From NCBI GenBank assembly GCA_964545855.1, contig CAZJHD010000078.1:1-19496 (forward strand): 19,496 bases of DNA, given 5' to 3'. This document shows, piece by piece, positions 6,867 through 14,105 of the stretch. The notes below the pieces were generated by a model. It saw nothing but the letters and a program-made list of their open reading frames with translations. It searched no databases and was not told the origin of the DNA. The number at the start of each line of letters is the position of its first letter. Position 1 is the first letter of the stretch. Source of the DNA: CAZJHD01 sp964545855 (GTDB lineage Bacteria; Planctomycetota; UBA1135; JACQFD01). A program made the translations under genes and the position numbers.

Positions 6867-8378
6867 ATGGAGATTCGCAACGTCGGCCGTGCCGGTTCCT
6901 CCGGGGAGAGAGGCAGCGTCCTCATGAGCTCCCTCGTCACGGTGCTCGTCGTGGCCTCCCTCGGAGCCGCGATGATCCAGATGCAGTCGGGCGTCACGCT
7001 GCGCCAGAGGCAGAGCGTCGACACGAAGCGCGCTCTCTACCTCGCCGAAGCGGGCCTCGCGGAGGGCTTCTATGCGATCGCGCTCGGACAGAGCGGAAAG
7101 ATCGGCTCTCCGAAGAAGCCCGCGGGATTCGGAGGCGGGATCTTCTGGGTGGAAGCGACTCCCGAAGTCGACGGGAAGATCGGCCTCAAGAGCACGGGCG
7201 TGTGCGGCTCCGGTCGCTTCGCGCTCGCGATGACCGTGAAGAAGTCGCCGAACGCGATCGCCACGCAGGGTCTCTTCGGAGCCCAGAGGATCACGATCGG
7301 CACGGGCGCCATCGTCGACGGCTACGACTCGATGCTCGGCAGCTACGAGTCGCAGGCGCTCGTCCCCTACGGGACGAAGCTCACGACCGGCGCCGGAGCG
7401 AGCATCCGATGCAACGGCGACATCGTCGTGAACGGCACGACGGTCGTGCCCCTCAACCCCGTCCCGGCGGCCATCTACGGGAACGCGAACCCGGGCCCCT
7501 CCAACTCGGTCGTCGCCGCGACGGGAACGCTGATCACCGGGTCCACCAGCCCCGTCTCGTCGGCGATGCAGCTGCCGCCCATCGTCGTGCCGAACCTCCC
7601 GATGCGGCCGCCGATCGATCACAACAGCTCGACGCCCCTGCTCCTGCCCACGGGCGACGTCCACTTCGCCTCGCTGCGCGTCCGCAGCCGAGCCAAGGTG
7701 ACCATCCGCGGACCCGTGAACATGGTCGTGGATCAGCTGCTCGTCGACTCGCTCGGCGAGCTCACCTTCGACACGACCGAGGGCGCCGTCACGCTCTTCG
7801 TGACGCAGTCGGCGCAGCTCGTCTCCCAGTCCGTGTTGAGGAGCGTGACGAACGATCCCACGAGCGTCGCCTTCCTGATCTCGGCCAAGCCCGGTGGGAC
7901 CTTCCAGGAGGGACCGACTCCTCCGCCGCCCCTCGTCCTGCAGCCGAGCGGCAGCTTCTACGGCGTGCTCTATGCGCCCGACTGCGACGTGACGATCCCG
8001 ACGTCTCTGCGCCTCTACGGATCGGCGGCAGCCAAGAACCTCGTCCTCGCGGCCAACGGCCGCGCGAGCTTCGACAAGGCGGTGCTGAAGAAGGGCGTCG
8101 CAGGAGACTGGGTGCCGGGACTCCAGTCCTGGAGCATCACGGCCGTCCCCGAGGAGCCGATCTCGAGCTCGCCCGTCGATCCCCTCGCCTTCCTGAACCT
8201 CCAGGGAGTCGTTCCGGAGAAGCCGGCGCACGCCCACGGCGACGACACGGTGGCTCTCAAGTACACGGACGCCGCCGGGAACGTGCAGACCTACACCGGG
8301 CTCGCCTCGGGCCTCAACTGGAGCCAGGTGAAGTCGGTCCTCACGCACACCTGGACGAACACGAACCCCGACGATTGA
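6867..8378 (+). CDS. Large PilX/GspK-like pseudopilin with DUF7305-like C-terminal domain
   Basis: 503 residues. After a short leader, G16/S17 is followed by SVLMSSLVTVLVVASLGAAM and then RQSVDTKRALYLAEAGLAEG, the AEAG pattern of PilX/GspK N-termini. The +5 position is Ser, not Glu, as I recall is usual for GspK. The middle is beta-rich and Gly/Ser/Thr-rich (TQGLFGAQRITIGTGAIVDG, with a VVVNG-like repeat texture). Around 364-405, SFYGVLYAPDCDVT followed by LRLYGSAAAKNLVLAANGRASFDKAV matches the pattern of DUF7305-type domains found at the end of many PilX-like proteins. A weak GGGAGA-like site precedes the ATG. It follows the GspJ-like gene after 63 bp and is probably cotranscribed. It is far longer than classic GspK (about 300-330), and the extra length is the beta-rich surface part. 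Confidence 0.8.
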   Translation: MEIRNVGRAGSSGERGSVLMSSLVTVLVVASLGAAMIQMQSGVTLRQRQSVDTKRALYLAEAGLAEGFYAIALGQSGKIGSPKKPAGFGGGIFWVEATPEVDGKIGLKSTGVCGSGRFALAMTVKKSPNAIATQGLFGAQRITIGTGAIVDGYDSMLGSYESQALVPYGTKLTTGAGASIRCNGDIVVNGTTVVPLNPVPAAIYGNANPGPSNSVVAATGTLITGSTSPVSSAMQLPPIVVPNLPMRPPIDHNSSTPLLLPTGDVHFASLRVRSRAKVTIRGPVNMVVDQLLVDSLGELTFDTTEGAVTLFVTQSAQLVSQSVLRSVTNDPTSVAFLISAKPGGTFQEGPTPPPPLVLQPSGSFYGVLYAPDCDVTIPTSLRLYGSAAAKNLVLAANGRASFDKAVLKKGVAGDWVPGLQSWSITAVPEEPISSSPVDPLAFLNLQGVVPEKPAHAHGDDTVALKYTDAAGNVQTYTGLASGLNWSQVKSVLTHTWTNTNPDD

Positions 8379-8459
8379 TCCGCGCGTAGGAGCCTGTGCC
8401 ATGGGAGCTCCGCGTCGTGCCGACGTGCGGGACTCCCCGGCCGCAAGGCTGCGGGACTT

Positions 8460-8492
8460 CATCCTCGAGCATTCGATCGCCGATCGAGGATG
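8460..8492 (+). terminator. Possible terminator stem-loop after pseudopilin operon
   Basis: CATCCTCGA (8460-8468) pairs with TCGAGGATG (8484-8492) around a 15-nt loop, 81 bp after the GspK-like stop and 42 bp before the HEAT gene. No U-tract follows; it could equally be a leader structure of the HEAT gene. Confidence 0.25.
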
Positions 8493-8534
8493 CATGGGAT
8501 CTCCGGGCACCGATGGCCCTAGCCTCGCGCCGAC

Positions 8535-9929
8535 ATGAGCGCGCGCTCGAAGCACCGGGCACGGCGCCCTGGCGCGGCGCTCCTCCTCGCGCTGGGAGCG
8601 ATCGCGGCCCCCGCCCTCGCGGCGACCGCGCTCCAGACGCCCGACACACCCGCGTCCGCTTCGGATCGGGATCCGCCCATCGCGAGCGCACCGGAGACCG
8701 TGCGAACCGCGCTGCTCCCGGGGACGTCGGGTCCGCTCCCCGACGCGGCGGCTCTCCTCTCCGCGGCCGCCATGGCAGGTCCCGAGGGAGCCGAGGCGCT
8801 CGTCACGGCGCTGCGCCTCGGGAAGATCCCTGCGGCGCCGCGCGGTCCGGGACGGGCCGAGCGAGCGCCCGAGATCGCGCTCGCGCCGACGTCCGGGGCC
8901 GGAGCACGCCTCGCCGGGCTCGCGCCCGCCGCCCGCGAAGCCATCGGCGCCGCTCCGTCGGGTGCGACGACGCCGCCCTTGCTCGCTGCATCGGCCCTGC
9001 GGGTGCTCTCGCTCCTGGGTGACCGCTCCGATGTCCTGAAGCCGCTCCAGGCGGCGAATCCTCTCTGGATCACCCGTCTCGAGACGGAGACCGAGGTCCT
9101 CGAGGAGTTCACCGCGATGATGGCGGCTCTGCTCGGTCGCGACGAAGTGGCCTGCTCCCATTTGGACGCGCCCTACCGCGCCGCGCCCGGCATGTTGCGC
9201 CTGACGATCCTGCGAGCGCTCGGCGCCGCGCGTACGCCGAGCGCGGCCCTCGCCCTCGCCGATCTCCTCGGCACCGACGAGCAGCTCGAGGTGGAGACGC
9301 TCATGCAGCTCGGACGGTGTGCCTCCGGCCGCTGGGTCGACCTCGGCGAGATGCGGATCGCACCGATCCTTGCGCGGCTCCGTGCCGACCGCCCCGAGGT
9401 GCGCCGGGAAGCCGCGCTCGCGCTCGGTCGCCTCGAGCACTCCGGTTCCGCCGAACGGCTCATCGAGGCCCTCGGGGATCCGGCGCCGGCCGTCGGCGAT
9501 GCGGCCCTCTGGTCGCTGCGAAAGCTCTCGGGCCTGAGGCTCCCGGCGAGCCCCGCCTCCTGGCGCCGATGGCTCACGGCGGAGCGAGCCTGGTGGGACG
9601 ACCTGGCGCCGGACGCGTTGGCTCGCCTCGAGAGCGATTCGACGGCCGAGATCGTCGCCGGTCTGCGCGCCGTCGCGCCGCGCCGGCTGCACCGCCGCGT
9701 TCTTGCGGAGCGCGTCGCGCCCCTTCTGCGCCGGAGCGATCCGTCCCTGGCGCGCCTCGCCTGCGCAGCGCTCCAGGGATTCGGATCGGCCGCGGCCATC
9801 CCGGCCCTCGTGGACGCACTCGAGCACGAGGATCCCTCGGTGAGGGAGTCGGCGGCGACAGCCCTGCGCGCCATCACCGGCGAGCAACGCCCCACCGAGC
9901 GCGCGGCCTGGGCGGCCCTCGTGCCCTGA
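8535..9929 (+). CDS. Exported HEAT-repeat protein, function unknown
   Basis: 464 residues. The N-terminus is a signal peptide: basic MSARSKHRARR, hydrophobic GAALLLALGAIAAPALA, and a likely cut near 29-31. A low-complexity Ala/Pro-rich region follows to about 150. Helical HEAT/PBS-lyase-type repeats then appear, for example RPEVRREAALALGRLE, SAERLIEALGDPAPAVGDAALWSLRKL (about 290-335), and AAAIPALVDALEHEDPSVRESAATALRAIT near the end. The linker SWRRWLTAERAWWDDLAP, with a W-x-x-W and WW pattern, is typical in my experience of HEAT proteins from Planctomycetota-like genomes. Such repeats bind proteins and have no catalytic residues to read. It lies 156 bp after the pseudopilins and 127 bp before the signalling operon, so operon membership is unclear. 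Confidence 0.8.
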   Translation: MSARSKHRARRPGAALLLALGAIAAPALAATALQTPDTPASASDRDPPIASAPETVRTALLPGTSGPLPDAAALLSAAAMAGPEGAEALVTALRLGKIPAAPRGPGRAERAPEIALAPTSGAGARLAGLAPAAREAIGAAPSGATTPPLLAASALRVLSLLGDRSDVLKPLQAANPLWITRLETETEVLEEFTAMMAALLGRDEVACSHLDAPYRAAPGMLRLTILRALGAARTPSAALALADLLGTDEQLEVETLMQLGRCASGRWVDLGEMRIAPILARLRADRPEVRREAALALGRLEHSGSAERLIEALGDPAPAVGDAALWSLRKLSGLRLPASPASWRRWLTAERAWWDDLAPDALARLESDSTAEIVAGLRAVAPRRLHRRVLAERVAPLLRRSDPSLARLACAALQGFGSAAAIPALVDALEHEDPSVRESAATALRAITGEQRPTERAAWAALVP

Positions 9930-9937
9930 CGGGCGCC

Positions 9938-9960
9938 GACCGGACCCCCGGCCTCCGGTC
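9938..9960 (+). terminator. Possible terminator stem-loop after HEAT gene
   Basis: GACCGGA (9938-9944) pairs with TCCGGTC (9954-9960), with a 9-nt loop, beginning 9 bp after the HEAT-protein stop. There is no U-tract, so this rests on position and symmetry. Confidence 0.3.
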
Positions 9961-10056
9961 CGCCGGCCGCGCGGTGTCCCCGCTCTCAAGAGACGGCTCC
10001 CGGAAGGCCGATCGGAGCAGAGTCCCCACAGGGGGGTCGTCCCGATCGGTCCATCG

Positions 10057-10584
10057 ATGGCCAAGTTCCGGCGTCGCCAGAAGCTGCCCAAGCGTGCACT
10101 CCAGCTCCGGCTGGTCTTCACGTTCGTCGGGCTCGCCGCCCTCGCGATGCTGCTGCAGGCGCTGCTCTTCATGGCGCTGCTCTCGGAGCTGGCGGTCGTG
10201 CTCCCGAACGACGGCTCGCTCGTCCTCGAGCGCACGAACCGCCTCACGTTCACGGTCTTCGGCGCGTCGGCACTCGGGTTCCTCCCGATCATCTTCGCCG
10301 TCGGCGTGCTGTCGACCTTCCGCATCGCCGGGCCGATCCGGCGCTTCGAGCTCTTCCTCGAGGCCATGACGCGCGGCGAGAAGCCCGAGGACGTGCGTCT
10401 GCGCGACCACGACCAGCTGGAGGACTTCTGCGACCTGCTGAACCGGGCGACGCGGCCGTTGCGCGCGCCGGAGACTCCGGCCGCGACCGGCGACACCGCG
10501 GAGCTTCCGGCGGGGACGGCGGAGCCGGCGGCGCCGCTGCCCGGCGAGGTACTCCCCTCCGAGTCTCGGGCGACCACGCCGTGA
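10057..10584 (+). CDS. Two-TM HAMP-domain membrane protein, signalling accessory
   Basis: 175 residues. A basic start MAKFRRRQKLPKRALQLR precedes membrane helix 1 (about 19-45). A short extracytoplasmic segment (about 46-66) contains PNDGSLVLERTNR, and helix 2 spans about 67-88. FRIAGPIRRFELFLEAMTRG with RLRDHDQLEDFCDLLN then matches a HAMP linker. The C-terminal ~45 residues are Pro/Ala/Glu-rich and probably disordered. No kinase, methyl-accepting or cyclase output domain follows, so it looks like a stand-alone HAMP transducer. Its stop overlaps the next start (GTGA), tying it to the histidine kinase downstream. It may pair with that kinase's HAMP helices or modulate it; this is inference. 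The Shine-Dalgarno sequence is weak. Confidence 0.75.
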   Translation: MAKFRRRQKLPKRALQLRLVFTFVGLAALAMLLQALLFMALLSELAVVLPNDGSLVLERTNRLTFTVFGASALGFLPIIFAVGVLSTFRIAGPIRRFELFLEAMTRGEKPEDVRLRDHDQLEDFCDLLNRATRPLRAPETPAATGDTAELPAGTAEPAAPLPGEVLPSESRATTP

Positions 10585-12542
10585 CCCGGCCTGCCGCTCG
10601 CTCCGGGAGATCCTTCCCGCTCGCGTCCCTGCCGCTGCGCCCGAAGGTCCTCCTGATCCTCTCGCTGGTGATGGCGCTCTACGTGGGCGCCGATTTCGCC
10701 ATCCAGCGGATGACGGTGACGCCGGGCTTCCTCGCGCTGGAGGAGGAGGAGGCGAAGAAGGACGCGGCCCGCGTCGTGGAGGCGCTCCAGAAGGAAGTGA
10801 GCAATCTCCACCACGACTGCCTGTCGTGGTCCTCTTGGGACGACATGGCGCTCTGGGTGGAGACGCGCGAGGCGGCCTTCGCGGCGTCGAGCTTCGACGC
10901 GACGCGTCTCCGGAACGGCGGGATCGACCTCCTCTTCGTCTGCGACACGGACGGACAGGTGCTGCTCTCGCGCATCGTCGACCCCGACACCGGCGAGGCG
11001 GTGAGGCTCCGGGACTTCCCGACGGGGAGGCTCTCCCCGAGCCACCCCTTCCTCGCGCGCGATGCGGCGGGCGCGCCGCGGGAGCCCCACGGACTGCTGC
11101 GCACCGAGCACGCGCCGATGCTCGCGAGCGCGCGGCCGATCCTGCGCAGCGACGGCAGCGGCGAGCCCCGCGGCACGGTGATCCTGGGCCGGTTCCTGAG
11201 GTCGGGCCTCGAGAAGGAGATCCGCGAGCAGACGAAGGTCGCCTCCTTCGATCTCTGGCAGCTCGACGGCACGCCCCTCGAAGCCGAGGCGGAGGCGATC
11301 CGCGACGAGCTCACGACGGCCGTGCGCCCGATCGTGCGCCAGCGCGACGACCAGTGGCTCCACGCCTACGTCACCGTCAACGACTTCCAGAAGCGTCCCG
11401 ACTTCCTCGTGCGCGCCCACGTGGCGCGCGACATCTCCCGGAGCGGCGCCGTCGCCGTGCGCTACGCGCTGCTCTCGACGGTGTCGGCCGCGATGATCCT
11501 CCTCCTCGTCCTGCTGGGCGTGCTGCAGTCGACGGTGCTCTCGCCGCTGCTGCGCCTCACGCGCCACGCCGTGGAGATCGGGAAGAACGAGGACTTCCGC
11601 GCGAAGCTCGATCTCCAGCGCGACGACGAGGTCGGCATCCTCTCGCGCGAATTCGACAAGATGATGGAGAACCTCGAGCACGCCCGCGCGGCGCTCGTGG
11701 ACACGGCGCGCATGGCCGGGAAATCGGAGATCGCGACGGGGATCCTCCACAACGTCGGCAACGTGCTGAACAGCGTGAACATCTCGGCGACCCTCGTCTC
11801 CGAGAAGGCGCGGGAGCTCTCCGTCGACGACTTGCAGCAGCTCTCCGACGTCCTCGCGGAGCACGCGAACGACCTCGCCGCCTTCGTCCGGGACGACCCG
11901 CGCGGCGCGCACGTGCAGCCGTTCCTGGCGGCCCTCGTCGGACAGATCGGCGAGCAGCGCTCGGCGCTGCTGGCGGAGATGACGTCGCTCTCCCAGGGGA
12001 TCGAGCACATCCGCGAGCTGGTGAAGTCGCAGCAGAGCTTCGCCGTGAAGGTGGATCTCCAGGAGGAGACGTCGATCCCCGAGCTGATCGACCGCGCGAT
12101 CGCCCTCACGAACGAGGCCGAGGCGGTCGACCCGTCGCTCGAGATCGTGAAGGAGTACGACGCGATCCCCGACCAGCTGATCGACCGGCACAAGCTGCTC
12201 GAGATCCTCGTGAACCTCATCCAGAACGCCCGCCAGGCCATGGACGCGGCCGAAGGCCCGAAGAAGCGCCTGACGATCGGAGTGCGCGATGCGGAGGGGC
12301 GGCTGCGCATCTCCGTCGCCGACACGGGCATCGGGATCCCCGGGGAGAACCTCCTGCGGATCTTCCACATGGGCTTCACGACGAAGCCCGGGGGCCACGG
12401 CTTCGGGCTCCACGGCGCCGCCAACGCGGCGACGCAGATGGGAGGACGCCTCGTCGCCGAGAGCGACGGTCCCGGCAAGGGCGCCACCTTCGTCCTCGAC
12501 CTGCCGCTGCGGGCCGCGCGGACCGCGGGAGCCGCCCGGTGA
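10581..12542 (+). CDS. CHASE4-HAMP membrane sensor histidine kinase
   Basis: 653 residues from GTG 10581, which overlaps the previous stop. TM1 is at about 22-41. A periplasmic sensor of about 250 residues carries the CHASE4 hallmark CLSWSSWDDMALWVETREAA near 76-95. TM2 is at about 295-318, HAMP about 319-370. The dimerisation helix reads KSEIATGILHNVGNVLNSV, with His390 as presumed phosphoacceptor. A ~100-residue helical insert separates it from the ATPase domain. ATPase boxes: N-box LVNLIQNARQA (Asn549), G1 DTGIGIP (Asp581), then FTTKPGGHGFGLHGA (G2) and GKGATFVLDLP. All catalytic residues appear intact. The ILHNVGNVLNSV variety of kinase is, as I recall, often found beside a receiver protein of the type encoded next. 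The ligand is unknown. The stop overlaps the next start (GTGA). Confidence 0.9.
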   Translation: MTRPAARSGRSFPLASLPLRPKVLLILSLVMALYVGADFAIQRMTVTPGFLALEEEEAKKDAARVVEALQKEVSNLHHDCLSWSSWDDMALWVETREAAFAASSFDATRLRNGGIDLLFVCDTDGQVLLSRIVDPDTGEAVRLRDFPTGRLSPSHPFLARDAAGAPREPHGLLRTEHAPMLASARPILRSDGSGEPRGTVILGRFLRSGLEKEIREQTKVASFDLWQLDGTPLEAEAEAIRDELTTAVRPIVRQRDDQWLHAYVTVNDFQKRPDFLVRAHVARDISRSGAVAVRYALLSTVSAAMILLLVLLGVLQSTVLSPLLRLTRHAVEIGKNEDFRAKLDLQRDDEVGILSREFDKMMENLEHARAALVDTARMAGKSEIATGILHNVGNVLNSVNISATLVSEKARELSVDDLQQLSDVLAEHANDLAAFVRDDPRGAHVQPFLAALVGQIGEQRSALLAEMTSLSQGIEHIRELVKSQQSFAVKVDLQEETSIPELIDRAIALTNEAEAVDPSLEIVKEYDAIPDQLIDRHKLLEILVNLIQNARQAMDAAEGPKKRLTIGVRDAEGRLRISVADTGIGIPGENLLRIFHMGFTTKPGGHGFGLHGAANAATQMGGRLVAESDGPGKGATFVLDLPLRAARTAGAAR

Positions 12543-13969
12543 GCGACGCCCGCAACCTCCGGATCCTGCTCGTCGACGACACGCCGTCGATCCACCAGGA
12601 TTTCCAGAAGATCCTCGGGAAGGGCGCCGAGCGCGCGAGCGGCGCGGCCGGGAAGCAGGTGGCCGATCTCAAGGCCGCCTTCTTCGCCGCCGGCGCGAAG
12701 GCGGCGCCCGCTCCCGCCGCGGCGCCCCCCGCCGCGACGACGCCCAAGCCCGACGATCCGAAGGCCGTCAGCTTCGAGATCGACTCCGCCTTCCAGGGCC
12801 TCGAGGCCGTCGAGAAGGTGCGGCAGGCCATGGCCGAGGGGCGCCCCTACGCCATGGCCTTCGTCGACGTGCGCATGCCGCCGGGCATGGACGGCATCAA
12901 GACGATCCAGCAGCTCTGGAAGCTCGACGCCGAGCTCCACGCGGTCCTCTGCACGGCCTACTCCGACTACTCCTGGGAACAGACGGTCGCGGAGCTGGGC
13001 CCGTCGGACCGCTTGCTCATCCTGAAGAAGCCCTTCGAGGCGATCGAGATCTGCCAGCTCGCGAGCGCCCTCACGGAGAAGTGGGAGGTGCACCGGCGCG
13101 AGCGCCGCCACATCGAGGAGCTGCGCCGCGCGGAGCAGGAGGCGCGCGCCTACGCGTCGTCCCTCGAGACGGTGAACCGCGCCCTGATGACCGCCAAGGC
13201 GTCGGCCGAGAAGTCGACGCAGATGAAGACGGAGTTCCTGTTCCATCTGAGCGATCAGATCAACGGGAGGCTCCAGCACATCCTGGGGCAGGTGGAGCTC
13301 CTGAAGGGGACCAACGGGAGCGCGGCGGACACGCGGCTCCTCGACGTCATCGTCGGATCGAGCGTCGAGCTCATGACGACCTTCAACGAGACGCTCGACC
13401 TCACGCTCATCGAGGCGGGGAAGCTCACCCTGGAGCCGGGCGCCTGCCGGGTCGCCGAGATCGTGCGCGAGGTGGCGGCCGCCGCCGGCGCCGCCGCGAC
13501 GGCGAAGCGCCTCGTGTTCAAGCTCGAGGGCGCGAGCGACGTGCCGGAGACGATGCGCACCGACGGACGCCGGCTGCGTCAGATCCTGGTGGAGCTGCTC
13601 GACAACGCGGTGCGGTTCACGGACGAGGGCGAGGTGACGCTCCGCGTGCGGCTGGAGGCGACGGAAGACTGGCGCAACCCGCTCCTGCGATGCGACGTGA
13701 TCGACACGGGAACGGGCATCGCCGACGACATGCGCGGCCGCATCTTCGAGCCCTTCTGCCACGGCGACCAGACCGAGGCAGCGCCGCCCCGCGCGGTCGA
13801 GGCGGCCGAGCCCCGGAGCGCGCGCCTCGGTCTCTCGCTCTGCAAGCAGCTCGCCCAGCTCCTCGGCGGCGACCTCGTCGTCGAGACGGAGCCGCGCCGC
13901 GGGAGCACCTTCACGCTCACGGTCGAGACGGGCTGCCTCGACGGCGTGAAGATGGTCCCGCTCTGCTGA
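12539..13969 (+). CDS. Receiver-histidine kinase-like hybrid lacking the phosphoacceptor His
   Basis: 476 residues from GTG 12539, overlapping the upstream kinase stop; longer in-frame extension would run through that kinase and is rejected. The receiver domain has the acidic pair D13/D14, phosphoacceptor D110 (AFVDVRMPPGMDG), T139 (CTAYSDYSW) and K164 (ILKKPFE). An Ala/Pro-rich insert (about 30-78) splits its first helix from strand 2. A coiled coil (about 181-228) leads to a HisKA-like segment KTEFLFHLSDQIN, where the usual S-H-E-[IL]-R is S-D-Q-I-N, so Asp239 replaces the phosphorylated His. The ATPase domain looks intact: RLRQILVELLDNAVRF (Asn356), DTGTGIADD (Asp389), IFEPF and RLGLSLCKQLAQLLGG. 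It probably receives phosphate from the adjacent kinase at D110. Its own ATPase part may be regulatory, or may use another residue; that is inference. There is no DNA-binding or cyclase output. Confidence 0.88.
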   Translation: MSDARNLRILLVDDTPSIHQDFQKILGKGAERASGAAGKQVADLKAAFFAAGAKAAPAPAAAPPAATTPKPDDPKAVSFEIDSAFQGLEAVEKVRQAMAEGRPYAMAFVDVRMPPGMDGIKTIQQLWKLDAELHAVLCTAYSDYSWEQTVAELGPSDRLLILKKPFEAIEICQLASALTEKWEVHRRERRHIEELRRAEQEARAYASSLETVNRALMTAKASAEKSTQMKTEFLFHLSDQINGRLQHILGQVELLKGTNGSAADTRLLDVIVGSSVELMTTFNETLDLTLIEAGKLTLEPGACRVAEIVREVAAAAGAAATAKRLVFKLEGASDVPETMRTDGRRLRQILVELLDNAVRFTDEGEVTLRVRLEATEDWRNPLLRCDVIDTGTGIADDMRGRIFEPFCHGDQTEAAPPRAVEAAEPRSARLGLSLCKQLAQLLGGDLVVETEPRRGSTFTLTVETGCLDGVKMVPLC

Positions 13970-14001
13970 GAGATCGCGTCTCGGACCGCTGGAGTCGATC
14001 A

Positions 14002-14105
14002 CCCGGGAATGGGGTCAGACCCCTTTTCTCTCCTCTCCCTCACGCGCCGCGCGTGCGCGGCGCGTGAGGGAGAGGAGAGAAAAGGGGTCTGACCCCATAC
14101 CCGGG
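14002..14105. repeat. 104-bp near-perfect palindromic element, copy 1
   Basis: Bases 14009-14052 pair perfectly with 14055-14098 (44-bp arms, 2-nt centre). After one mismatch (14008/14099), six more pairs extend it to 14002-14105. Each end, read inward, carries GGGGTCAGACCCCTTTTCTC. The inner stem is C/T-rich then GC-rich. Copy 2 (19389-19456) shares the first 29 bp exactly but has a different inner stem. The element lies between the convergent stops of the hybrid kinase and the EAL gene, and contains the EAL stop. It has no open frame of its own, so it is non-autonomous if mobile. It could form a very stable hairpin or cruciform and act as a terminator in both directions. Confidence 0.85.

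Noticed and set aside
6825..12413. Minus-strand open frame of about 1,860 codons antisense to several genes
   Set aside because: It runs opposite to well-supported plus-strand genes, is rich in Arg, Glu, Asp, Leu and Val with no domain-like pattern, and such long antisense frames are normal in very GC-rich DNA.
10826..12538. Upstream extension of the receiver-kinase hybrid
   Set aside because: The in-frame extension lies inside the CHASE4 kinase gene and is compositional noise; GTG 12539 overlaps the kinase stop and starts directly before the receiver strand.
14002..14105. CRISPR repeat, tRNA or attachment site
   Set aside because: There are no regularly spaced repeats, no cloverleaf, and no integrase; the structure is a simple long palindrome.
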